Below, in pieces: positions 1 through 5,358 of a stretch of DNA of 5,846 nucleotides. Below the pieces are notes generated by a model. The model was not told the DNA's origin. It did no database searches and saw only the letters and a program-made list of their open reading frames with translations. The translations under genes were made by a program, and so were the position numbers. The DNA comes from Acidobacteriota bacterium (lineage in GTDB: Bacteria > Acidobacteriota > Terriglobia > Terriglobales > Acidobacteriaceae), in NCBI GenBank assembly GCA_021851625.1, contig JAJZCX010000104.1:1-5846 (forward strand). Reading direction: 5' to 3'. Each line of letters opens with the position of its first letter. The stretch's first letter is position 1.

Positions 1-672
1 TTGTACCGCGGTGTGGCCGTGGAGGGCGGGCTGTGGTCGCGCTTGGAGGCGACGGGCATGTCTGTGGAGATGACGGCTGGCGTGCTGGTGGCGGAGATGC
101 TGGAGGGCATGAAGTTTACGCTAGGGCCAACGATGGCCGTGCGTCAGGAATCGCTGAAAAAAATCGGCGGCTTTTTGCCGATGGGCGACTACTGCGCCGA
201 TGATTTTTTGCTAGGTAACTGGGTGGCCGAGCAGGGAGAAACCGTGGTGCTTTCGCCGCACGTCATTGACCACATCGTGCTGCATTCCGGCTTTGTGGCG
301 TCGATGCGCCACCAAGCGCGCTGGATGCAGAGCACGCGCTTTTCTCGTCCGAAGGGGCACTTCGGCACCGTGATGACGTTTTGCACTCCATTTGGAGTTT
401 TGGCGGCGCTGGCTGCTGGAACGTTGCATCAGTGGACGCTGGCGGCGGGGCTGCTGGTGTGGGCGATTGGCTCCCGCATGGTTATGGCGGCGGCCATTAG
501 CCAATGGGTGTTGTTGGAGCCAAGCGCGTGGCAGAGCACGCTGCTCTACCCACTGCGGGATGCGATGGGCCTACTCTTCTGGCTGGCCAGCTATGGGAGC
601 CGCACGATTCTTTGGCGCGGGGAGACGTATGTGCTGGAGATGGGCGGACGGATGCGCCGCCGGGACCGGTGA
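1..672 (+). CDS. HpnI / ceramide glucosyltransferase-like family 21 glycosyltransferase (C-terminal part)
   Basis: This is a membrane glycosyltransferase that would transfer a sugar from a nucleotide-sugar to a lipid acceptor at the cytoplasmic membrane. In hopanoid producers the relative HpnI adds N-acetylglucosamine to bacteriohopanetetrol; ceramide glucosyltransferases are the sister group. The gene enters from the left edge, so the first codon (TTG) is internal and 223 residues are visible. Numbering from the edge, the visible motifs are GPTMAVR (42-48), the acidic ADDFLLG block (66-72) typical of this fold, and HQARW (104-108), matching the H/Q-x-x-R-W motif of processive and GT21-type enzymes. 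The C-terminal third is hydrophobic with about three membrane segments (roughly 124-140, 143-167 and 180-200), then TILWRGETYVL and a basic tail, as in HpnI. The N-terminal nucleotide-binding half is missing. The family call is firm; the acceptor (hopanoid or sphingolipid) cannot be decided from this fragment. Confidence 0.82.
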   Translation: MYRGVAVEGGLWSRLEATGMSVEMTAGVLVAEMLEGMKFTLGPTMAVRQESLKKIGGFLPMGDYCADDFLLGNWVAEQGETVVLSPHVIDHIVLHSGFVASMRHQARWMQSTRFSRPKGHFGTVMTFCTPFGVLAALAAGTLHQWTLAAGLLVWAIGSRMVMAAAISQWVLLEPSAWQSTLLYPLRDAMGLLFWLASYGSRTILWRGETYVLEMGGRMRRRDR

Positions 673-687
673 TGTACTTTTCCAGTA

Positions 688-716
688 TTGACAGCCTCTG
701 CGGCTGCCGATAGAAA
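688..716 (+). promoter_or_regulatory. Sigma-70-type promoter for the DedA-rhodanese gene
   Basis: A perfect TTGACA (-35, 688-693) is followed after exactly 17 bases by TAGAAA (711-716, four of six matches to TATAAT). Transcription would start near 723, giving a leader of about 70 bases before the ATG at 795. It lies just after the glycosyltransferase stop, so the DedA gene could be transcribed separately from it. This is consensus matching by eye only. Confidence 0.5.
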
Positions 717-783
717 CGGTGACGGGATGGATGCGCGTAGTGGCGACCGCAACTTTCTGCTGCGTTCGTGCATCTACACCAGT

Positions 784-789
784 AGGTGG
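784..789 (+). promoter_or_regulatory. Ribosome binding site choosing the ATG at 795
   Basis: AGGTGG ends five bases before the ATG at 795. An in-frame GTG at 786 lies inside this site and has no purine-rich site of its own upstream, so the ATG three codons downstream is the better start. Confidence 0.65.
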
Positions 790-794
790 CGGCT

Positions 795-1754
795 ATGATT
801 CCCATCCTGAGCTTTTTTGTCCATTACGGTTACTGGGTGCTCTTCGTCTGGATATTGGTGGAGCAGCTAGGCCTGCCGTTGCCGAGCACCCCCGTGCTGT
901 TGACGGCGGGCACGTTGAGCGCCACGCACATGCTGGGCCTGGGCGGGATTTTGATTACGGTGTTGGCCAGCAGCCTGATTGCGGACTCGGTTTGGTTTAC
1001 GCTCGGTCGTCAGTACGGGGACACGGTCACCAAGTGGATTTGCAAGCTGTCGTTAGAGGCCTCTGCCTGTGTGCGCCGGGCCGAGGATATGATCGCCACG
1101 CGCGGGGCTGGCGCGCTGGTGATTGCCAAGTTCATTCCCGGGCTGAACCTGATGGCCGCGCCCATGGCCGGCCAAAGCCGGATGGAATACCGAACCTTTT
1201 TGCTCTATGACACGGCGGGCACGCTACTGTGGGGAACGACCTTTGTGCTAGCTGGGCGTTTCTTTGGCGATGCGCTGCGCCGGAACCAGAGTGCACTCAA
1301 CTGGGTGAGCCGCTTCGCGCTAGTGGCGTTCGTGATCGTGGTGGTTGCGTTGTTGGTGGGGCGCATCTGGCGGCAACAGGCGTTTTTGCGCAAGATTCGT
1401 TCCATGCGCGTTGCCCCCCAGGATTTGAAGAAGATGATGGACAGCGGGGAGGATGTTTTTATCGTGGACCTGCGGCATCCGCTGGATTTTTTGCCAGATC
1501 CGCGACTGTTGCCCGGCGCGGTGCGGTTGCAGCCAAATGAAGTGGTTCTACGCAGTGCTGAGCTTCCGCGAGACCGCGACATCATCGTCTACTGCACCTG
1601 CCCGAATGAAGAGGCCAGCGCCAAGGTCGCCCTGACCATGCGGCGGCTGGGCATTGAACGCATTCGACCGCTGCGCGGAGGATTTCAAGAGTGGAAGCAG
1701 CTTGGCTATCCGCTCAGTGATGCACGCGCGCAGGTACTGCCTTCGGCCTCATAG
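795..1754 (+). CDS. DedA-family membrane protein fused to a C-terminal rhodanese domain
   Basis: This is a 319-residue two-domain protein. Residues 1 to about 195 form a DedA (SNARE-associated / VTT) domain with several membrane segments: the early EQLGLPLPSTPVLLTAG region (23-39), AKFIPGLNLMAAPMAG (111-126), a hydrophobic stretch around 138-160 and a last helix at about 174-191. Residues about 204-310 are a rhodanese domain, probably cytoplasmic, with IVDLR (223-227), a candidate catalytic Cys267 in YCTCPNEEAS, and RGGFQEWKQLGYPL near the end. DedA proteins are implicated in membrane-lipid or lipid-carrier flipping and in proton-motive-force homeostasis; rhodaneses move sulfane sulfur. DedA-rhodanese fusions are a known architecture, often annotated DedA/GlpE. 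Oddly, the spots matching the two arginines essential in E. coli YqjA/YghB hold Lys112 and Asn118. The start was chosen by the AGGTGG site; a GTG at 786 would add three residues. It has its own likely promoter and converges on the next gene. What the domains do together is unknown. Confidence 0.9.
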   Translation: MIPILSFFVHYGYWVLFVWILVEQLGLPLPSTPVLLTAGTLSATHMLGLGGILITVLASSLIADSVWFTLGRQYGDTVTKWICKLSLEASACVRRAEDMIATRGAGALVIAKFIPGLNLMAAPMAGQSRMEYRTFLLYDTAGTLLWGTTFVLAGRFFGDALRRNQSALNWVSRFALVAFVIVVVALLVGRIWRQQAFLRKIRSMRVAPQDLKKMMDSGEDVFIVDLRHPLDFLPDPRLLPGAVRLQPNEVVLRSAELPRDRDIIVYCTCPNEEASAKVALTMRRLGIERIRPLRGGFQEWKQLGYPLSDARAQVLPSAS

Positions 1755-1772
1755 TCGCAGCGTGCCCCAGGA

Positions 1773-1806
1773 GGCTCCTAGGCGCGGAGAATTGCACCTA
1801 GGAACC
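1773..1806. terminator. Inverted repeat between convergent genes, possible bidirectional terminator
   Basis: GGCTCCTAGG (1773-1782) and CCTAGGAACC (1797-1806) form a 10-bp stem. The one imperfect position is a C-A mismatch in + strand RNA but a G-U wobble in - strand RNA. After one mismatch, two more pairs (1784-1785 with 1794-1795) extend it, leaving an 8-base loop. It sits exactly between the stops of two convergent genes (1754 and 1810), where a shared terminator is expected. Neither side has a U-tract, so this is not a classical intrinsic terminator. It would fold better in the minus-strand transcript. Confidence 0.5.
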
Positions 1807-1809
1807 TAA

Positions 1810-2589
1810 CTACCGAATGGGAAAATTGAAGCCGATGCCAAAAGACAGGATCGGATAGACCGTCAGCGCATTCAAGTCATTTTTATATTTGGCGATCTGC
1901 GCCTGCACGTCACTTTGCAACTGCTGATCGGTGGAAACGTTGACGCAATTGGCCCCGGTGTAGTCGCAGACCTGGCCTTGCGGCAGGGTGAAGTTGACCG
2001 TTGGAGCACCGGTAAAGGCCACACCAATCTCAAAGGGAAACGAGACGTGACCGCCGGTGCGGGAGATGATGTTGCCCCAGCCTGTGGTGAGCGTAAAGGC
2101 CGGATTGGTGGCATGGAAGCCGATGGTAGCTGTGGCCTGCACCGGGTTCGAGGCTGAGGAGTAGTAGTTGTTGTTGTTGACGGTGAAGGATGTGCCCGCG
2201 CCCACTGTGCCTGTGGCATTGACGGAGTTCTGGTTGTAGAGGAGCAGGCCGGGGCTAAGCCGGAGGCCGTGCGTGGGGAATGGGTAGTAGTCCAGGTCCA
2301 CGCCCATACTGGCCAGGCTGAGTTTGCCGCCAAAGGTGAAACCGTTGGTGTTGATGTTGTTGACGGAATAGCCGAAGACATTGCCATTCAAGCGTAAATT
2401 CAAGTGCCGGTCCACATCTGTGGCAGCTTGCAAGTTAATGCCCATGAGAGAGACGCCACCCTCCAATCCAGCGCGTGAAAACGGTGCGAGTGAGTGGCTG
2501 GATGTGGGGGAGTTCGGGGTGGAAGTTTGGGCCAGAGTGGTGATCGTGACCCCCAAGGCAAACAGAGAAATTGCAACAAACCGACGCAT
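1810..2589 (-). CDS. Putative outer-membrane beta-barrel protein, uncharacterised
   Basis: This is a 259-residue exported protein without a recognised named family. Residues 1-20 are a clean signal peptide (MRRFVAISLFALG, hydrophobic core, TLA before Gln21), followed by a Ser/Thr/Pro-rich linker to about residue 38. The rest is glycine-, asparagine- and aromatic-rich with alternating hydrophobic stretches typical of membrane beta-strands, e.g. GVDLDYYPF, the AFTLTTGWGN region, FPFEIGVAF, and the terminal YPILSFGIGFNFPIR. A loop near the end carries Cys208 and Cys215, six residues apart, which could form a disulfide outside the cytoplasm. An Asn-rich stretch (VNNNNYY) looks like an extracellular loop. 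The chain ends in Phe-Pro-Ile-Arg, not the usual terminal Phe, so the barrel assignment is inference. The start at 2589 is chosen because the signal peptide begins there and a GAGGT site lies 7 bases upstream; an in-frame ATG at 2664 would put 25 charged and polar residues before the signal peptide. Confidence 0.72.
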   Translation of the reverse strand: MRRFVAISLFALGVTITTLAQTSTPNSPTSSHSLAPFSRAGLEGGVSLMGINLQAATDVDRHLNLRLNGNVFGYSVNNINTNGFTFGGKLSLASMGVDLDYYPFPTHGLRLSPGLLLYNQNSVNATGTVGAGTSFTVNNNNYYSSASNPVQATATIGFHATNPAFTLTTGWGNIISRTGGHVSFPFEIGVAFTGAPTVNFTLPQGQVCDYTGANCVNVSTDQQLQSDVQAQIAKYKNDLNALTVYPILSFGIGFNFPIR

Positions 2590-2596
2590 GGACGTG

Positions 2597-2601
2597 ACCT
2601 C
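2597..2601 (-). promoter_or_regulatory. Ribosome binding site choosing the start at 2589
   Basis: On the minus strand GAGGT lies 7 bases before the ATG at 2589-2587. This supports starting at the signal peptide, not at the in-frame ATG 75 bases further upstream. Confidence 0.65.
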
Positions 2602-2635
2602 GTTGAAGTTGGTTGCACAGAGACAGCATGACGGG

Positions 2636-2664
2636 ATTGTGCACTCCCGATAGGACGATAGCAA
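2636..2664 (-). promoter_or_regulatory. Candidate promoter of the beta-barrel protein gene
   Basis: Read on the minus strand, TTGCTA (2664-2659, four of six) and CACAAT (2641-2636, four of six) are separated by 17 bases. Transcription would start near 2629, about 40 bases before the ATG. If real, it rules out the ATG at 2664 as a start. The CGGGA/TCCCG inverted repeat (2632-2636 and 2645-2649) overlaps the -10 region and could be an operator. Both matches are modest. Confidence 0.35.
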
Positions 2665-2686
2665 GGATTTTTTCGGTTATTTCTGG

Positions 2687-2698
2687 CAGTGTTCACTG
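2687..2698. repeat. 12-base palindrome between the two minus-strand genes
   Basis: CAGTGTTCACTG is a 5-bp inverted repeat around TT, located 24-35 bases after the stop of the upstream minus-strand gene. The two-base centre is too tight for a good hairpin and no U-tract follows, so it is a poor terminator. It could be a small protein-binding site or chance. Confidence 0.25.
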
Positions 2699-2721
2699 TA
2701 ATGGAACTGTTGGGAAAGCAC

Positions 2722-3669
2722 TTACGGGGTGGTGTGGGGGAATGTGGATGGCTGGGTTGGAGCTGCTGGGCCGGTCTCTGTGGTGACGTTGGTGAGGTGG
2801 CAGGAGTCAACGGTCTGCCGGAAGCGGAAGTAGGGATGGAAGAAGAGCGCGGCGCGGGCGTCGCCTTGGCCTTCGCTGAGATTGTTGATCCAAACGCCAT
2901 CGCTTTGACGTGTTTGGTGTACGTGCATCCAGAAGCCTTTGTGCACGTTGGCCACCAAGCCGCCGCCGATTTTCACGTCGTGATCCAGATGCGCGTTCAC
3001 GTCGACGAATTGCCCGGTTGCCTCGTCCACCTCCATGGTTCCGGTCATGTGGTGGAGGAAATTTTCCTGCAAATTTTTAGGATGGAAGCTGGGATCACCG
3101 CTTAAATCATAGGCCAGAGTCGTGCGTCCGTTGCGTAGAATGCGATGGCCATTGGTGTAGCGTAGTGCATGCAGCATCGTATCGACCTGGTGCTCATCCT
3201 CACTCTGCTGCTTGGCGAGGGAGGCGGCGTTGGAGTCATCGGCAATGGCTTTTTGCACGCGCTCGAACTCCTTTTTTTGCGCGCTGGCGTCCAGCGGTAC
3301 CCCGTTCTTGGCGATGAGTTGGTCGATCTCGCGTCCGTTGACGTAGAACATGTCGAAGGTGCGTGTGTGGGTTTTGAGAATGTTGCCCTGCGCATCGGTG
3401 CGCTCGGCGGTGCTGGTAATGCGGCAGATGTAACGCTCTTGTTCCGCTTGCATAGCGTGCAGGCCATCGAGCACGCGCTGCCGAATGACAGAGGCGCTGG
3501 GCAGCGGCGCAGAAAGATCGGGTTGCGTGGGCGCAGTTTGCCCGGATGTCGCAGGATGAGAGTGCACGGCATCCATGTGTTTGGAGGAACTGGATATGCG
3601 GGTTTGTGCAGGCGCACAGGCGCACAGGCACAACAATGTTGTCAGCGCGAATGTGCGCAGTGGAGTCAT
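2722..3669 (-). CDS. Exported protein of unknown function, LolA/LolB-like sorting-protein resemblance
   Basis: This is a 315-residue protein with an N-terminal signal sequence: MTPLRTFALTT, a hydrophobic core with three cysteines, then APAQ, with likely cleavage before Gln22. LCAC (15-18) also loosely fits a lipobox, so a lipoprotein anchored at Cys18 is possible. Residues 23 to about 60 are low-complexity Ser/Pro/Thr. The body resembles, from memory, uncharacterised acidobacterial exported proteins with an outer-membrane lipoprotein-sorting-like fold: YICRITSTAERTD, then FYVNGREIDQLIAKNGVPL, a charged Lys/Glu/Gln helix with QKKEFERVQKAI, and a beta-rich half including MTGTMEVDE, VKIGGGLVANVHKGFWMHVH and WINNLSEGQGDARAALFF. 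The last roughly 20 residues are a Thr/Pro-rich tail. The start at 3669 fits the signal peptide and a GGATGG site 5 bases upstream; in-frame ATGs at 3678 and 3705 are possible, and starts further up would run into the divergent promoter region. Cargo or role is unknown. Confidence 0.7.
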   Translation of the reverse strand: MTPLRTFALTTLLCLCACAPAQTRISSSSKHMDAVHSHPATSGQTAPTQPDLSAPLPSASVIRQRVLDGLHAMQAEQERYICRITSTAERTDAQGNILKTHTRTFDMFYVNGREIDQLIAKNGVPLDASAQKKEFERVQKAIADDSNAASLAKQQSEDEHQVDTMLHALRYTNGHRILRNGRTTLAYDLSGDPSFHPKNLQENFLHHMTGTMEVDEATGQFVDVNAHLDHDVKIGGGLVANVHKGFWMHVHQTRQSDGVWINNLSEGQGDARAALFFHPYFRFRQTVDSCHLTNVTTETGPAAPTQPSTFPHTTP

Positions 3670-3785
3670 GCAATCCATCCATTTCTTTATACGCAGAAAA
3701 AGCATTTTGGTTTCGCGGCATAATGAAACAAGCCGAAATATAGAATTGCGACGGCGCGAATTTTTGTTGATAGAAAGTGGACTCG
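3670..3785. promoter_or_regulatory. Divergent promoter region between the exported-protein gene and ridA
   Basis: This 116-base gap is clearly more AT-rich than its flanks and separates two divergent genes, so promoters for both are expected here. Candidate -10 elements are TAGAAT (3741-3746, five of six) and CATAAT (3719-3724, five of six) for the + strand, and TATATT (3741-3736, five of six) for the - strand. None has a convincing -35 at 16-18 bases. The minus-strand -10 overlaps the plus-strand one, so the two directions may compete. Confidence 0.4.
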
Positions 3786-4169
3786 ATGCAAGTAGCCATA
3801 CAAACCGCGCAGGCCCCGGCGGCGTTGGGGCCATATTCCCAGGCCATTCAGAGCGGCGATTGGATCTTTACTTCCGGCCAGATACCGCTGGACCCAGATA
3901 CAGGGCAAATAGTTGCGGGAGGCATTGCCGAGCAGACCGCGCGCGTACTCGACAGCCTGCGCGCGGTTTTGCAGGCTGCGGGCAGCGATCTGGGGCGTGT
4001 GGTGAAGACGACGGTTTACCTGAAGAACATGCAGGATTTTGCGGCGATGAACGCCGTTTACGCCACTTATTTTGGAGTGGATGGGGCACCAGCACCAGCG
4101 CGTTCGACCGTAGAGGTGGCGCGTTTGCCCAAGGATGTATTGGTGGAGATTGAGGCCATCGCGCGCTGA
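3786..4169 (+). CDS. ridA: RidA-family reactive imine/enamine deaminase
   Basis: RidA (YjgF/YER057c/UK114 family) hydrolyses reactive 2-aminoacrylate and related imines released by PLP enzymes such as threonine/serine dehydratase, giving keto acids and ammonia in the cytosol. The 127-residue length is normal and the whole chain is one domain that works as a trimer. Visible signatures are LGPYSQAI with Tyr17, SGQIPLDP, the PARST motif with Arg106, and the closing LVEIEAIAR with Glu121. These match the E. coli active-site Tyr17, Arg105 and Glu120 with a one-residue shift, so it looks like a true RidA deaminase and not one of the inactive Rid subfamilies. The position of E. coli Cys107 appears to be Thr108 here, with Ser107 beside it. 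The ATG at 3786 is preferred over an in-frame GTG at 3777 because a purine-rich AAAGTGG lies five bases before it. It is divergent from the exported-protein gene, and 124 bases separate it from pstC. Confidence 0.93.
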   Translation: MQVAIQTAQAPAALGPYSQAIQSGDWIFTSGQIPLDPDTGQIVAGGIAEQTARVLDSLRAVLQAAGSDLGRVVKTTVYLKNMQDFAAMNAVYATYFGVDGAPAPARSTVEVARLPKDVLVEIEAIAR

Positions 4170-4226
4170 ATTCGCCGACGGGCAATGAGTGCGGCAGCAG
4201 CAGATTGCGGGCGTCTTCAGGGCATA

Positions 4227-4248
4227 TTCATCGAAAATTTACACAAAT
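4227..4248 (+). promoter_or_regulatory. Possible Pho-box-like direct repeat upstream of pstC
   Basis: Two abutting 11-base units, TTCATCGAAAA (4227-4237) and TTTACACAAAT (4238-4248), share six positions. This is the spacing of PhoB half-sites, although the sequence is a weak match to the E. coli box. TTTACA (4238-4243) also matches five of six of a -35, but the only -10 at a fitting distance is the poor TGTAGC (4262-4267, 18-base spacing). The surrounding gap 4170-4293 has no other clear signal and no obvious terminator for ridA. Confidence 0.25.
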
Positions 4249-4280
4249 CGAGTACCCTGACTGTAGCCAACGGGGAGCGC

Positions 4281-4285
4281 GGGGA
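4281..4285 (+). promoter_or_regulatory. Ribosome binding site for the GTG start of pstC
   Basis: GGGGA lies 8 bases before the GTG at 4294; a second GGGGAG at 4272-4277 is too far away. It is the main support for the GTG start and so for the long N-terminal tail of PstC. Confidence 0.45.
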
Positions 4286-4293
4286 CCGAGTCT

Positions 4294-5352
4294 GTGGACA
4301 GCAAAACGGCTGCAAACGATCTTTGGCAGGACAACGAGTCTCCCGGCGCAGGCCCTGGGCTGCCGTCTGGAGCGCAACCCCATGGGGATGCGGCTCCGTC
4401 GCAGGTGCGCGGCTATTTGCGCGCCAAAAGTGGTTCCGTCTTTGCCGATCGCTTGTTCCATTGGCTGATGCTTGCCTGCGCCCTGTCAGTTTTCCTGATC
4501 GTTCTCTTTGTATTTGGTGAGCTGGCGTGGCAATCGCGCGCAACCATCGCGCGTTTTGGCATGACATTTTTCTATCGCTCGGTGTGGGATCCGGTGAATG
4601 AGAACTTCGGCGCGCGCAGCTTTATCTATGGCACGCTGATCTCCTCGTTGCTGGCGCTGCTGTTGGCCGTGCCGCTTTCGATCAGCACTGCGGTTTTTAT
4701 TACCGAGATGTGCCCGGAGCCGCTGCGCAAACCACTGTCATTTTTGACAGAACTGCTGGCGGCGATTCCTAGTGTGGTCTATGGCCTGTGGGCGCTGGTG
4801 GTGTTGGTGCCGATTTTGCGCACTATCGTGGATCCATTTCTGATGCATGCACTGGGCTGGACAGGATTTTTTGAAGGCCCGGATTACGGCGTGAGCATGT
4901 TGGCCGCGGGCATTATTCTGGCCATTATGATTTTGCCGATTATCTCCTCCATTACGCGCGAAGTGCTGAGCACCGTGCCGCAGAGCCAGCGCGAAGCAGC
5001 TCTGGCGCTGGGCGCAACGCGTTGGGAGATGATTCGCATGGGCGTGCTGCCCAATGCGCGTTTGGGCATCGCGGGCGGAATTATTCTGGGCTTGGGCCGC
5101 GCGCTGGGCGAGACGATGGCCGTCACCATGGTGATTGGCAATCGGCCAGAGATCGCGCGCTCGTTGTTGGCTCCGGGTTACACCATGGCCAGCGTATTGG
5201 CGAATGAGTTTACGGAAGCGACGACGAGCCTGTATCTGAGCGCGCTGATTGAGATTGGTCTGGCGCTGTTTCTGGTGACGATTGTCGTCAATGCATTGGC
5301 GCGGTTGCTGATCTGGTCGGTGACGCGCAGCGCTCCGGCGAGGATAGCCTGA
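4294..5352 (+). CDS. pstC: Phosphate ABC transporter permease PstC
   Basis: PstC pairs with PstA to form the membrane channel of the high-affinity phosphate importer PstSCAB, energised by the ATPase PstB. The 352-residue product matches E. coli PstC (about 319) along its membrane part. It has a first helix at about 55-77, the ELLAAIPSVVYG stretch, the cytoplasmic EAA loop EAALALGATRWEMIRMGVLP (234-253) that contacts PstB, LGLGRALGETMAVTMVIGN (265-283), which contains conserved charged residues (Arg269, Glu273) in the segment tied to phosphate transport in E. coli, and LANEFTEA. The first roughly 45 residues are a Gly/Pro/Ala-rich, hydrophilic cytoplasmic tail, longer than in E. coli; it depends on the GTG start. 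No in-frame ATG precedes the first membrane helix, and a GTG at about 4405 is the only obvious alternative. pstA follows after 6 bases, so the two are cotranscribed. No pstS precedes it. Confidence 0.95.
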   Translation: MDSKTAANDLWQDNESPGAGPGLPSGAQPHGDAAPSQVRGYLRAKSGSVFADRLFHWLMLACALSVFLIVLFVFGELAWQSRATIARFGMTFFYRSVWDPVNENFGARSFIYGTLISSLLALLLAVPLSISTAVFITEMCPEPLRKPLSFLTELLAAIPSVVYGLWALVVLVPILRTIVDPFLMHALGWTGFFEGPDYGVSMLAAGIILAIMILPIISSITREVLSTVPQSQREAALALGATRWEMIRMGVLPNARLGIAGGIILGLGRALGETMAVTMVIGNRPEIARSLLAPGYTMASVLANEFTEATTSLYLSALIEIGLALFLVTIVVNALARLLIWSVTRSAPARIA

Positions 5353-5358
5353 GGCGCG

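Noticed and set aside
692..706. CAGCC/GGCTG inverted repeat just after the glycosyltransferase stop
   Set aside because: The stem is only 5 bp, no U-tract follows, and it lies inside the promoter spacer; too weak to call a terminator.
719..1210. A 163-codon plus-strand frame overlapping the DedA part of the fusion
   Set aside because: The composition is Arg/Gly/His-rich and without motifs; the DedA frame fully explains the region.
2590..2664. N-terminal extension of the barrel protein from the ATG at 2664
   Set aside because: It would place 25 polar residues in front of a clean signal peptide and ignore the GAGGT site upstream of 2589.
3670..3834. Longer N-terminus for the exported protein reaching into the divergent gap and over ridA
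   Set aside because: It would overlap the start of ridA and bury the signal peptide about 55 residues in; the AT-rich gap looks like promoter DNA.
3236..3847. A 203-codon minus-strand frame crossing the exported-protein gene and the divergent promoter
   Set aside because: It is a shifted-frame shadow rich in Arg, His and Ala, it overlaps ridA, and it has no motif; the 3669-2722 frame has a signal peptide and sensible composition.
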